64,000 nucleotides of DNA. It comes from Apodospora peruviana. Taxonomy: Eukaryota; Ascomycota; Sordariomycetes; Sordariales; Lasiosphaeriaceae. A program made the position numbers and the translations under genes. Positions within the stretch are counted from its first letter, which is position 1. Each line of letters starts with the position of its first letter. The notes below the pieces were generated by a model. It saw only the letters and a program-made list of their open reading frames with translations, was not told the DNA's origin and ran no database searches. The DNA lies in assembly GCA_033439685.1 (NCBI GenBank), contig JAUEDM010000003.1:650001-714000 (forward strand), given 5' to 3'. This document shows, piece by piece, positions 46,786 to 58,180 of the stretch.

Positions 46786-48238
46786 ATAAACCCAGGAGAG
46801 CATGGGTAGATTGGCTATGCCAAGTCATTTGGTTAACGAGTATGGCTTTTGATCGCCTCACTGTGTGACTTTTGGTGTGATATGCACTGCAACTGTTGTG
46901 TTGTTGGAAGGGTTCCGGTGAAGTGAATGGCTGGGTGCTCCTGCTCGGTGTGACTACTGCCAATCCAAGCCAAAGGATCTTGCTGTTCAACGCGCGACTG
47001 CCGTTCTTTAGGGTTCATTTGTCCACCGGGCCCGGTCAAAGTAGCCAAAAGTTGGTGGTTGTGTCACGGTGGTTGCTTCTTTTCTTCTCAAAATTGGGCA
47101 CTACCCTTGAATGGCGGGCACTCGGGGGTTTGGAACCTGGATTGGGATTGAACTTCAACCGCAAAACCACTAGCTGTGATCAGCATCGTCAAGAGCCCTT
47201 TATCCATGTTCTTCCTTAGGTCGCTGACTAGCTCTGCCCCCGGTGCGACTCGTTCATTTTCACTTCGTCCGAAGACAGTAGCCCCGAAGGGCTGGTTGCT
47301 GAGTTGAGGAAAACAGACTGGTCTGCGTCGTTCGTCATAGGTCTATAGTTGAGACGATGTATCTTGAAGGGCTTCCGACTTGCGGTCTACCTTCCCATCA
47401 AGGAATAAAAACAAGTATCAAAATCCCCCGAAGAGTCTCGTACGACCAAAAAAGGAACCACATAGTGTGCTACTAGCATGTCGGAAACTTTGTTCACATG
47501 CTACCCCTATTTGTATGTAAGCTGCAGAGCAGACTCACCACACAGCAGATCAATGCACTGCAGTAGTATTGCTTACTTACTGCCGACATCAACATTTTAT
47601 GCTAGGTAACGTGAAGACGGAAGACCGATACATAAGGTTTGCGAGGAAGGTGAGACAGACGATGGATGCATCGTCGTTGGACATAACGAATCCTCACCCG
47701 TCGGACCCTCGGACTTGGCGGGGCGTTGCACTTGCCTTACGCTGCTGATATCCCGTACACACGTCCCAGGAGTCGTCATCTGATTGTTCTCCTCCTGTTG
47801 TGTCTGTGTGGTTGCGTGCGCGCGTGGTGTGGTTTTGCTACACGGCGAAAATAGAGGGCCCAGAATCGTGTGTTTTCTTGTGAGACGTTGGGGACTAAAT
47901 AAGCTGTTAAAGTCAGAATCACCCGAGCGAGCTCTTGGACCTTTCCGGTATTCGAGAGATCATTCGGTGTGTGATCTTGGGAGAGTCTGACTAAACTGCT
48001 GTGGAGTGCATATTTCCCATGCTTGCTTCACCGAGTTTTATTGTCCTTGAACATTTCAAGAACACGCTCATCTGAAGCTCCCCAGGTTAGCTGACAGACT
48101 CTGGATTTCCAGAAAATACCCAAGGCATCGACAGGCAGCCCAGACAGAGCTGTTTACCCGCTGTTCCAGTCTTGGTCATAGAAACAAACGGCTGGCAACC
48201 TCCCGTGCCAAAACCTTCCTCCCACAGTCATACGCAAA
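46786..48238. other. 1.45-kb gap
   Basis: No gene with recognisable motifs. Frames are short on both strands. Confidence 0.5.
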
Positions 48239-49344
48239 ATGGACCGTCAACTCCTCCACCTCCTATTCACCTGCCTCTTCATCCTCACGGTGGCGGTGGC
48301 ACAGTCGATCGTCGGCGGGGACGATCTCTCCTCACAAGCGCCCTTCCAGCTGCCGGCAGACGATTTCGCCAGCTACACCTCCAACGCAGACTCAACAGCC
48401 AACTTCAACATCACCGGCTACAACACCTCCGCCCCGGCCGACGCCGCCGACGCAACGGCCGACGCGATCGCGGGATGGAGCATCGACATCCACCTGACCG
48501 CGGACGTGCCCCTCGTCGAGTCGGCCGACTCATCCGTCGACAAGAAGTCCTTCTTCGAGGCAACAAAGATGACACTTGTACCGCCAAAGCCTAATTCTAC
48601 CTCAAGTAGTCTCCTGGACTACAACGCCAACGACTGGCGCATATGCGCCATCGTGTTCACCGCCGGGCTGGGCGACACGGAGACCGAGACGGCCCAAAAC
48701 GCGCTTCTCAACGGCAGCTGCGGGCCCTTGCTGCCCGACGACTGCATCCAGCAGCTGCAGGTCGACAGTGTTTCGTCCAATTCGAGCGACAACGGGGACT
48801 GTTTGGATCTAACGGTGCCGAGTGTTTGCCTTGATCACTTTGCTGGTGATGGTAGCGGGAGTGCTTATCGTATGCTATGCTCCATCCATCCACAATATCC
48901 CATCAACTGTCTAGGTTGTGGTACTAATATTGGTGTTCTGGGATAGAAATCCAACCCGTAGACCTGACGAAGAACAACGGTGACCGAATCGATTTTTTTG
49001 CCGGCGGATCTGTCCCCTACCCCAAAAAGGGCGACAAGGACGCTTTGGTGGCTGCTCAGCGGACGGTATGGCCGGTTCTGGTAACGTGGACGCATTTCAG
49101 CGAGGGCGGAAAAGCCCACGACGCCGCCGGTTGGCTGTCCTGTGTCAAGGCGCCCAACGAGACCACCGAAGCCGTGGTGACGCCCGAGACCGATGGCAGC
49201 GGCTCTGGCGGTGATGGTGGGTCTGGAGGAGACGGTTCCGGCTCTGACTCTGACCACTCTGGCAACGGTTCGGATCGGATTGCATTTTCGCGGTGGGCGG
49301 TGGCGGTTGGGTTGGGGGTTGTTGGCTTGGCTGTTGTTTTGTAG
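48239..49344 (+). CDS. Secreted GPI-type surface protein, unrecognised
   Basis: Two exons (48239-48869 and 48947-49344; GTATGC...TAG intron, phase 1) encode 342 aa. A signal peptide covers 1-21 (LLFTCLFILTVAVAQ). The ectodomain has several N-glycosylation sequons (NIT, NTS, NST, NGS) and Cys residues grouped around CGPLLPDDCIQQL and CLDLTVPSVCL. A Gly/Ser/Asp-rich linker near 290-320 leads to a hydrophobic C-terminus (VAVGLGVVGLAVVL) that fits a GPI signal. No enzyme motif was seen. It is likely a wall or plasma membrane protein. It is convergent with the next gene, 294 bp away. Confidence 0.8.
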
Positions 49345-49638
49345 CTGAGGTAGGTACGGGGGTAGATTTGCTTTGTTTCTTAGGGGTGCTGGTGTCGGGC
49401 AGTTGGGTTGGTGTCTGGTGGTACAATGTTGATCTAATTCGCCGTTGCTGACCGGAATTGGCTTTTGCTATTGTCTTTTTAGGGCTGTCTTTTGTGGAGG
49501 TTGTCATTGTCGTCTTGTATGCCAATCTTTCGAAACCAACTAGTTTCGTCATAGCACCGTATTCAGGCCGATTCAATGGCCCCCTTGGGCAAGCGAAACG
49601 AACTCCCATGAAGCTTTTCATGTCATATCACCGGGCTT

Positions 49639-50650
49639 TCAGCCCTGGTGATCGTGATAGGGCTGCTGGGTGGCATACGCTAAAGGCTGCTGTTGTTGCT
49701 GGTAACATTGCGGATACTGCTGTACTGGCGCACTCTGGAACGGCACTTGGTCCGATATCATATGCCCTGGGTACTGCCACTGTCCAACTGGTTGCAGTTG
49801 ACCTATGTTATATTGCTGGGCACCGTTGGCGTGGTTCGGTATACCGCTGCCGTCACATGACTCCTGCTGCTGCTGTGCCGGGACAGCCATAGCCCGGTGC
49901 GGCGTGTTCGACAGCTCGTATCTCTGCGTGTCATGCAGCTCATGCCTCTGTTTACTTTCGTCCACGAGCATCTCTGCCGGTCCAGTATCTGGGGGCAGGT
50001 AATCTGGGCGTGGTTGGGTCACTGGGGTGGTAGTCTGTATGCGGCGCCGCCTCCGTCTGCGCTGGAAGAGAAACACGAGGGCGGCAAGGAGAACTAGAGC
50101 GCCGAGACCACTCCCAACGCCGATGCCCGCCTTTGCTCCTGTTGACAAGCCACCATCGGTCGTCGGTTGAGATTCGAGAGTTGCAATCCAGTACTGTAAC
50201 GCATAGACGACATCGGTTGCGGTCGATATGGGCTTTGCCGCCGGTAGGCCTGTGTTAGTAACCTCGGGCGCGGCGAAGGAGGTGGACGTGAGCTGGCTCG
50301 CGCAGGCGGCTTTCAGGCCAGGGGATTGGGTTGTTTTCATGCCACTGGCGGTGGTGGTTTGTTAGAGTTGACCTTCATGTTGTGTCCCTATTAATTACAT
50401 ACAACGGACAGCAGCCGGTCGAGCCCACGCTGACGTAGTCGATCGGGCACCGAGGGACGGCATTGGGAGTTGGCACCGGAGCCGGGGCCGGAGTCGCGGA
50501 CGTGATCGCGGCTGGGCAGCAGTCGATCTTGTCCTCGACGCAGCCAATGACGGGAGCCCAGAGGTAGGCGGTCGAAAGGTCGAACAAGGTCCATGCCGCG
50601 GTCGAGCAAGTCCCGGTCAGGATGGCGCCGGAGCCTGTCCACAATCCCAT
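49639..50650 (-). CDS. Single-pass membrane protein with Cys-rich ectodomain
   Basis: Two exons (50650-50403 and 50344-49639; GTATGT...CAG, phase 2) encode 317 aa. The outer part has CSTAAW, CVEDKIDCCPA, RCPIDY and TGCCP, suggesting several disulfides, with a Pro/Ala/Thr stretch between. A membrane helix at about 156-176 (GIGVGSGLGALVLLAALVF) is followed by seven Arg residues, which set an inside C-terminus. The cytosolic tail is Gln/Pro/Tyr-rich. This is the layout of fungal surface sensors and mucin-like proteins, but no WSC or other named domain was found. A clear cleavable signal peptide is missing, so the true start might lie upstream. Confidence 0.75.
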
Positions 50651-53504
50651 TGTCGGTGTCGTGTAGCTGTTGCCTTATGTGGTTGAAAATGAAGCTGAAA
50701 TGCGCGGCAGGAATAGTTGAGGCCAAACAATTGGCTGGGGTTGACACCCCCAGCCCCCCACGGCCACCAAAGGCAAGGCTGGACTTCCAATGGCAATGCC
50801 CCATTTGTGGCTGCATCTTCAATGTTGATGGACCCTTGTCTGTTCGTCGCAGCTTGCGATCGGATGGCATTTTTGGGGCGTTCATCTGGCCAAGCACCAA
50901 ACTAAAAGTTAACCTGGAAGTCTTCTTCCGCCCGCCTCAAGGGCTCCATTCAACACCGTCATCATATGCCCTAAGGTAATTTCAAGCTTGATTGGAAATT
51001 CCTGAAACTTAGGGAGGTAGAGTTGATGGATTCGATATACGGATTACGGTACACATTGATACCCATGGTGGTGGTGAGACGGCGTAAATTCAGCCCGGTG
51101 GTCAAGCTTTCAGGGTCCCTCCAGTCGCCTCGCGGGAGTGCGGGGTCAGGTCGAGGGAGGCTACCTCCCGAGGCGAGATGCTCCACCGTGGAAACTGGAG
51201 ACAATGAAGCGGCGACGGACCTCCATGGATCCTTCTGTGTCCCACCCTGATGGAACGCGCTCTGAGTCCCGTCGGTTGCTTCGAATTCAAGTTCCTTCGC
51301 GGCAGGGCTCCCGATCGGGGCGATAAAAAAGGGGGGTTACTGACTAAGACAGTATCACCGTTTTCACTTCTGCTACTTCACATCTTTTTGCTCAGGTCTT
51401 GCAACACGGACGAGTCGCGAGCAGAGGATTCGGTCCCTATCTCCCTAATCTGGGGAAACGAAGTTACCTCGGCAAGGGCCTACGACGACTTTGGTGTAGC
51501 ATTCGCCGACTCATCTTTTGTAACCACGGGCAAGCAGTATAGGGCCGCCTAAAAATAGGTATCGGGATGCCATCATGATGCCAGCCCTCGGTTTTAAGGG
51601 GTTAGGGTAGCGACAGCACGCATCATCTACGGCCGCTCTGGCAGCTCTCGCCAAGCTTAATTCGACTTGCGACGACAATCCTTCCCGCAATCCTTCCCGC
51701 CTGTGCATTTCTCGTATCACAGGGGTTGAAGTCGCCTGAGTGCAATCGCTTCACAGGACCGCAACGTGGTCGAAAGCTTCCTCGGGGTCACACAGTTGTG
51801 AGACCGGTACACTGTTATTAAGCATTGAGCTGTACTCATTCGCTGAAAGCGGAGAGGGCTGACTGATGTTCAATTGAAGAAGCCTTATGCAAGCCAAAGA
51901 AAAAGTGAGGCGAGACTGCTTTCGGTGGCGCATCATGTCATCTATCGAACGCGATAAATCCAAAACTGAAGGATATTTGTCTTGGAGCCTTTCTCTTGCC
52001 TATGTTTCGAATCGCGACAATAATAAAGAAAGGTTTTTGATGAAATGGTTTCACAGAGGTGAAGACTTGAAGACAGGTCTCGGACTTGCGCTCTCGTTGT
52101 CGGTGGCATTCGTTTCTGATAGGGCACATCGGGAGACAAAAATCTGCTGGCGGCGTATCAGTGGCAAGCAAAATCATGAACCTTCATCTGATCCAATACC
52201 AGAATGCAACCCTCCTCCTCACCACCAGAAGACATACCTCTGTAGGCAGCCGCATTCATTCATGGCATCCCTCACCTGATTTCCGCCTTAGAAACCTTAT
52301 GACCGACAGTGTGACCTGAGATTCTCACCTGAGTCGGAATTATATTCTCATTCGCACTCTGAAGTTGGTGGTCTCGGAGGTTTGGCGAATTATCTGTATC
52401 CATCACAGGTCAAAACCAGGATCTCCAGACTCCGTGCCACCGGGCATTCCATCGCATCACCAGGTTGCGCGCTGAAAGTCCATGCGCATAGCGAAAAAAG
52501 AGTTGCATTATCGCCGTCGGCGAGTTTTGCCCTCCTTTGAGATAGCCCAGCGAGCCGACGACGGTCAGGAAACCATTGCGCCTCCTTCGCTCAGGCCCGT
52601 CCGCGTACCTAAACCTGGGCAACCCAGCACTCATTTGTAGTGGAAGACGGAGCTGCTTCAAGGTTCATTGGTGCAGTCAGCAGTAACCTTTATTTCACGT
52701 GCTCTTTCCATGTGCGCCCACGTATCCAGTTTTTGACCAAGCAAAGCAGTGTTCGAGAAGTCGCGACGAAAATGGAAAGAGACACAAGGGTTCTCGATCC
52801 CTTCTTTGTCAGATTCAATAATCAAGTTAGGTTTCAGGGACAAGGCCCGTCCTTCCAGGTCTATCCCTTTCAGGCAAGTCCATCGGTGCGCCCAAGTGTG
52901 GAGTGTGGAGTGTGGAGTGAGATGGGACCAAAAACGAACGGGAGGTTGCATTTTTTGGTAGGCAACCTGCAGGCACTGCGGTGTCAGCGCCTGCCTTGTG
53001 GGTGCGACACATTCTGCCCTGCATGCCACCGGTCTTGCACCTAAAAAATAGCGTTGAGGAGGGTCTAGTTTCTTTGTCGTCGGGACTCTCGGGAGGAAAG
53101 TCAGTGGATGATGAGTGGTCAGCGCCGGACCCTGCGCCGGGGGTGAGTCGGCTCTGATGATCCGACCTCATGCCCCCGTCTCGTATTTCATCTCGTTCAT
53201 TTCCCTCTCCCAGAATCCCTCAGCACCGTCAAGCACTTGTCGATCGAGCGGAGGCGCAGAGCATAACACTACATAACTCGCGGATCTGTGGGTATGGGTT
53301 CGTCATTGAGAACCAGTCCGAATCCCCCATTGTCATTGTAACCAAACCAGCGGACCCGCTCGGGAAAGGTCCGAAAGAAGTTTAACAAAAAGCATCTCAC
53401 CAAAGCCCCAAAACAAGTCCAAGGTCAAGTCCACCAATTCTTAAGGAGGCAATGACCCTCTTCGACTCTCTTTCAGCTTCGCACCCGGCGAACCCTACTC
53501 CATC
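50651..53504. other. 2.85-kb region without a recognised gene
   Basis: A 130-codon frame at 51887-52279 shows two similar segments (SLSLAYVSNRD and ALSLSVAFVSDRA), but no family motif. Nothing else coding was supported. Confidence 0.45.
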
Positions 53505-55387
53505 ATGTTGAGCAGCAGCTCTGGAAAAGACCTTTACTCCTGCTTGTCAGTGAGGATGTTGTCGTTGTCGCGCAAGTCTCTGGCATTCCTGGCCGTCACG
53601 TCTTTGAGTCTCGTCGTCCTCCTCATCACCTCCCACACTCTGGGTAGCTGGCCCGCCTTTGACCAAGCCGAAGCCTACTTTCACCGCGGCGGACCTCCGA
53701 ACCAGCATCGTCCGCCACCGCATGCGCCTGGGTTAGGACCGGGGGGACAACCGCATGGCTCCGCCGACGACCACCTTGTTATCGACACCAACTTCAACGC
53801 CTCCGATTCCCAAAACTCTGGAAACCATCATGGCTCGCAGTGCGACAACTTTCCCGACACCCACAACATCCTGCTGGTAATGAAGACGGGCGCATCCGAG
53901 GCCTACGCCCGCCTGCCCGCCCAGCTCCTCACGAGCCTCCAATGCCTCCCCGACTTCCTCATCTTCAGCGACATGGACCAGCAGGTGGCGGGCTACCAGG
54001 TGCACGACAGCCTCGCGACCGTGCTCCCGGAAGCCGAGCTGGGCAACTCGGATTTCGATCTCTACCGCCGCCAGAAGGCCTGCCTCGTCGACCAGGAGGC
54101 CTGCAACAAGCTGGGCGACCCGGCCAGCGAAGGGTGGAACCTGGACAAGTACAAGAACGTGCATATCGCCGAGGAGGCGTACCGGATGCGGCCCGGGTAC
54201 GACTGGTACGTGTTTGTCGACGCCGACACGTACGTCTCTTGGCCGACGCTCGTGCCGTGGCTGCGCACGCTGAAGCCGACCAACAAGCATTACCTGGGAA
54301 GCGTGACCCTGATCAACAACTTTGGGTTCGGGCACGGCGGCTCGGGCTATATCTTGAGCAAAAGGTTGATGCAGGATTTCGTGGGCAAGAACCCTGGCAT
54401 TGCGAACAAGTTTGACCTTCGCGCCAAGAGTGAGTGCTGTGGAGATTATGTGTTCGCGTTGGCGCTGAACGAGGCCACCAAGGCGGAGGTTAAACAAGTT
54501 GTAAGTGTTTTCTTCTTCTAACCCCCCCCCCCTTTTTTTTTTTTTTTTTTGGTCCGCATTCCGGACTCGGGTATTTTGTTTCCCGGCGCTGCGGTAAAAT
54601 GCAGAAAAATAAAACAAGCAAAGAGCCGGCCGGTCAGATCTTGGCAAGCAGCGCCACCGGGTCCTTCTTCCGGGGCAGACCCACCATTAGCGGCGCCGAC
54701 CGACCGACGGCCGTGCCCGTACCATTTTTGACGTGCCGAGGTGTGTGTGATCCCTTTTGCTGACCATTGTCTGTTACAAAATAGTGGCCAACGATCAATG
54801 GCGAGAAACCGACGACGCTCCCGTTTGGCCCGTCGCACTGGTGCCACCCGATCGTAACGATGCACCACATGAACGGCGAAGAGATCAACACGCTCTGGGA
54901 CTTTGAGCGCCTACGACGGTCTTCCGGCTCGGCGTCACCAACAAAACCGCTGCTCATCAAAGACATCTACCAGCACTACCTCGCGCCCAAGCTGCAGCCC
55001 GTGCGCATGGACTGGGACAACCTCGCCGACGACCGCTTCTACCTCGACGCGAGCGACACGGCCTACGTGTACGAGGAGTGGATGATTGGCCGCACCAAGA
55101 AGGCGGAGGATATGAGCGATCTCGAGAAGAAGGCGCACATGTCGTTTGAGGATTGCCGTGCCGCCTGCGAGAGCTTGTCGGCCGAGGAGTGCTTCTCGTA
55201 CCAGTTCCAGCCAGGCATGTGCAAAACCAGCAAGGCCTTCATGCTGGGGAAGCCGGTCAAAAAGGATGTGAAAGGTGGTAGGATGTTGAGCGGGTGGGAT
55301 GTTGACAAGATCAAGGCGTGGATTGAGAAGCAAGGGGATTGTGGACGGGTGAAGTGGCCCGAGACTGGCGGCGGCGGGAAGTGGTGA
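53505..55387 (+). CDS. Type II membrane glycosyltransferase, GT31-like
   Basis: Two exons (53505-54500, 54785-55387) encode 532 aa. A signal-anchor helix near 28-46 (LAFLAVTSLSLVVLLI) gives a Golgi type II topology. After a Pro/His/Gly-rich stem, the catalytic domain runs from about 120. It contains NILLVMKTGASEAYARLPAQL, the metal-binding DxD as VFVDADTYV, and FGHGGSGYILSK. The join VKQV-WPTINGE restores WCHPIVTMHHMNGEE, a stretch typical of this fungal family. The C-terminus has a Cys-rich segment (CRAACESL, CFSYQFQPGMC) like a small apple/PAN domain. It probably extends glycans on secreted proteins, using a UDP-sugar. The donor is unknown. A later Met at residue 18 could be the true start. 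Confidence 0.9.
54522..54550. repeat. C11T18 homopolymer tract in the glycosyltransferase intron
   Basis: Eleven C residues are followed by eighteen T residues, 21 bp after the donor of a 284-bp intron, unusually long for this window. Confidence 0.9.
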
Positions 55388-56777
55388 GCGAGTTTGTTGG
55401 ATGCAGTTTCGAACGAACTCTTTGCCGTCATAAGTCGTCGTTTGGATACATTTGTGATTAAGTCCTGGACGACGATGACTACGACGACGGATATTGCCAG
55501 CAGACGACGCGCAGCGGCCAAACTCCTCATGAGGAGGGGCTAGAGCGGCTATATATGTCAAGCTCGGCCTCGGCACCGTCACATGTCCGAAATAGACTGC
55601 GGCGAGGATATTGCTGGATTTGTTGCGGCGAGCCGCGGCGAGGCAAGACGGCGATACGCGAACGCTGCGGCTACATAACTCCCGATGCACACCACCATGT
55701 CCGACTCGAGTCTCAATTTGAGAAGCCGTTCTTTGTTTGACTTCTTGTTTGCTCAGTCACACCGTGGGAGATGATGGTCAAGGCATGTTATGATGGAAGG
55801 AAGACATGGCCGGCTCATCACCCCCATACCGTGGTCGCCGAGGAGAGTTTCTTCAGTCAATCAGTATTGACCGCTGAAAATGAAAGACGGTAGTCATTCG
55901 GCAACCATCGCAGTCGGATGGCGCCGGCGGCGGACCAGTGGTGGCGTCAAATGCTCTCATAAAATTCACGACAAGAGGATCATGAAGGAAAACGAGACGG
56001 GGTTTATATGATGTAAACTATGGGACTCTGGTGGTTATTTGCTTTATTGCATTTCTGGATAAACGAACGCAGCTGATATGATGGGCATGATGAGCGAAAA
56101 AGCGATCAGGCCAGGGCAGCATTGTTCATGTATAGATGATGGTTGGAGAATCTGTTAGTTACCTTACCTAGTGAATAGAACGAACAAATATAGAGTACCT
56201 GAATAGCTACCTAGGTAGCAAAAGTGTTTTCAGGTATGGGCTCGATTCCGGTGTTGTGGGTTTCATCTATTGCCCATCGCCCATCGCCAACAGGGTTACT
56301 TGGGGATTTGGGGAGTCTTTTAAGAAACCCCGGACACCGGCCCCAAACCCCCAAGTAAGAAGTGTTCCGAGACACGTTAGCTTCCGGCTCACCCAGTGAA
56401 TTGTCCTTTTGGATCATTTCAAGGTTTCAGGGTCCAGTTTGCTCAATTTTGGGAGCATCTTTAAAGCCCACATCAGCGCCGGCACTTTCCAGGGGTGTAG
56501 TTTGTGTCGACCAGGCAACCGAAAGGGGAACGCCCGTCAAACACTCGATATTTTCCACAAGGACGAAGATCAACGAGAACCCATAAGGTAATGAGCGTCT
56601 TGTTGTCGATGTTATATACACTTTGTATTGACTGAAAGTTGTATTGTACATTTTGTGACTGTGTGGGCATCTGTTTACATGTTCGGGAGGCTCGAACACC
56701 CAGGCCCGGCCCCTTTTGAACCTCATCTGCACACACCAAACCCCATGATTCTCGCACCCAAACACCACCAACACTGC
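55388..56777. other. Convergent gap
   Basis: 3' flanks of the glycosyltransferase and GH5 genes. An ACCTTACCTA motif (56161) and CTACCTAGGTAG (56207-56218) occur. No gene seen. Confidence 0.5.
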
Positions 56778-58180
56778 TCAGATATAAGGCAACAGACTGG
56801 GCAGCACCTTGCTGTACGCCGTGCTGCTGGGCGGCTCCATGCCGTAGATGTAATCGCCCCACCAGGGGCCGCCTCCCCACCACAGCCAGCCGGTCCAGAC
56901 GTCGCTGTTGCTGGCCATAAAGGACAACATGCCGGTCAAGGCGGAAATGCACTGCGCGTTGGCGCCGCCGGCGGTCTCGCCGAGGATTGCCTTTTTGCCG
57001 TTGGCCTTGAGCCACGCGGTGGCATCCCTCAAGCGCTCCTGGCCGATGGTCGACGACACGCACGCCGTGCTAGTGCCCGAGCCGTCCGAGTCGAGGTACT
57101 GGTGCATCTCGTAGATTATCTTGTCTGACGGGTCCTTGAGGTTGACCAGGGAGGCGCCGTTGCCTGAGGATGTCTATTACCAACCAAAAAGGGTTAGACA
57201 AATTGGGTTGTGGTAAAGAGGGAAGGTAGGATCTCACCCATGTCCAGGCGCCGCTCCAGGAGTTGCCTTCGACAAGAATGTATTGGGATGTAGCGCCGGC
57301 TGCGCGGATGCCGTCGATGGCGGCTTGGTTGAGGTTGAAGACGAGCGTCTGGTCCATGTCGTGATACTCGTTGTTGGTGTCCCTGTTTTCCTAGTGAGCA
57401 TATAGTGCGCTGTCAGTGTGTTTAAGTGAAAAGGCTTACCAGATGACCTTGTTGTTGGTCGGGAAGAGCTTGGCTGTGGTTGTCCACCAGGCCTTGAAGC
57501 CCGGCACGTCGGTGATAATTTTGTCGTAGTAACGACCTGTTGCCCAAATCAGCATGTACCGTGCGGTTTATGTGGTTAGGGAAAAAAAGGCTTACCAAAG
57601 TTGTGCGGGTCGACGATAGCGTACGCGCCCTTGCTGGTGACGTAGTTCACGATCTGCAGCCCCCGGCCTTTTATCAGAAGCCATCAGGTTATGAATCAAC
57701 TGCAGTAATAGTGACTGACATCTTGAAGACCCTGGGCATAAGCCTGGTTGATGTTGCCCGTGAGCTTGTCCGGGATGAGGCGTTCCCTGTGCCAGTGCCA
57801 GTTAGCAAAACAACAAACCCCCTCTCCGAAGCTCGCAGCTCTCTTCTTACATCATGAATGGAATGCGGAAGGTGTTGAATCCCTTGCCCACCATGGTCTG
57901 CAATCAGACACTGTCAGTTCTGTACCATAATCTTCCCTTCCTGAGATTTCCTTACGTCAATCGTCGAATGGACCGGCCAAGTGTAATGCTTGCCAAGCGT
58001 GCCGGGCAAGTCCTTATTGCCAAACTCAGCACCCGACTCGTTGACGCCAACAAACTGGAACTTGCTGGCCCGCTTGCCCTTGATCGTCCGAGTAGGGGTC
58101 GGAGTAGCATCATTACCGGCAGGTGCCGCCAGCGCGGTGCTGACGGCCACGGCGCCGAGAAGAAGGTCGAGGAATCGCAT
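56778..58180 (-). CDS. GH5 endo-beta-1,4-glucanase, subfamily 5-like
   Basis: Seven exons (58180-57956, 57897-57851, 57786-57720, 57653-57596, 57536-57440, 57382-57238, 57173-56778) encode 344 aa, all phases consistent. A signal peptide (1-19) is followed by a short Thr/Pro segment and a GH5 barrel: FVGVNESGAEFG, FNTFRIPFMMERL, and IVDPHNFGRYY. The acid/base is Glu170 in DTNNEYHDM, where most relatives read MNEPHDM. The nucleophile is Glu279 in AILGETAGG, and the WLWWGGGPWWG cleft aromatics follow. No CBM1 module precedes it, so cellulose targeting would rely on the catalytic domain. It should be secreted and cut beta-1,4-glucan internally. An AA9 gene lies 3.6 kb away. Confidence 0.95.

Noticed and set aside
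51887..52279. 130-codon frame with two similar internal segments
   Set aside because: The similarity is short and no family was recognised; probably chance.
53733..54647. 304-codon minus-strand frame
   Set aside because: Shadow of the glycosyltransferase; no motif.
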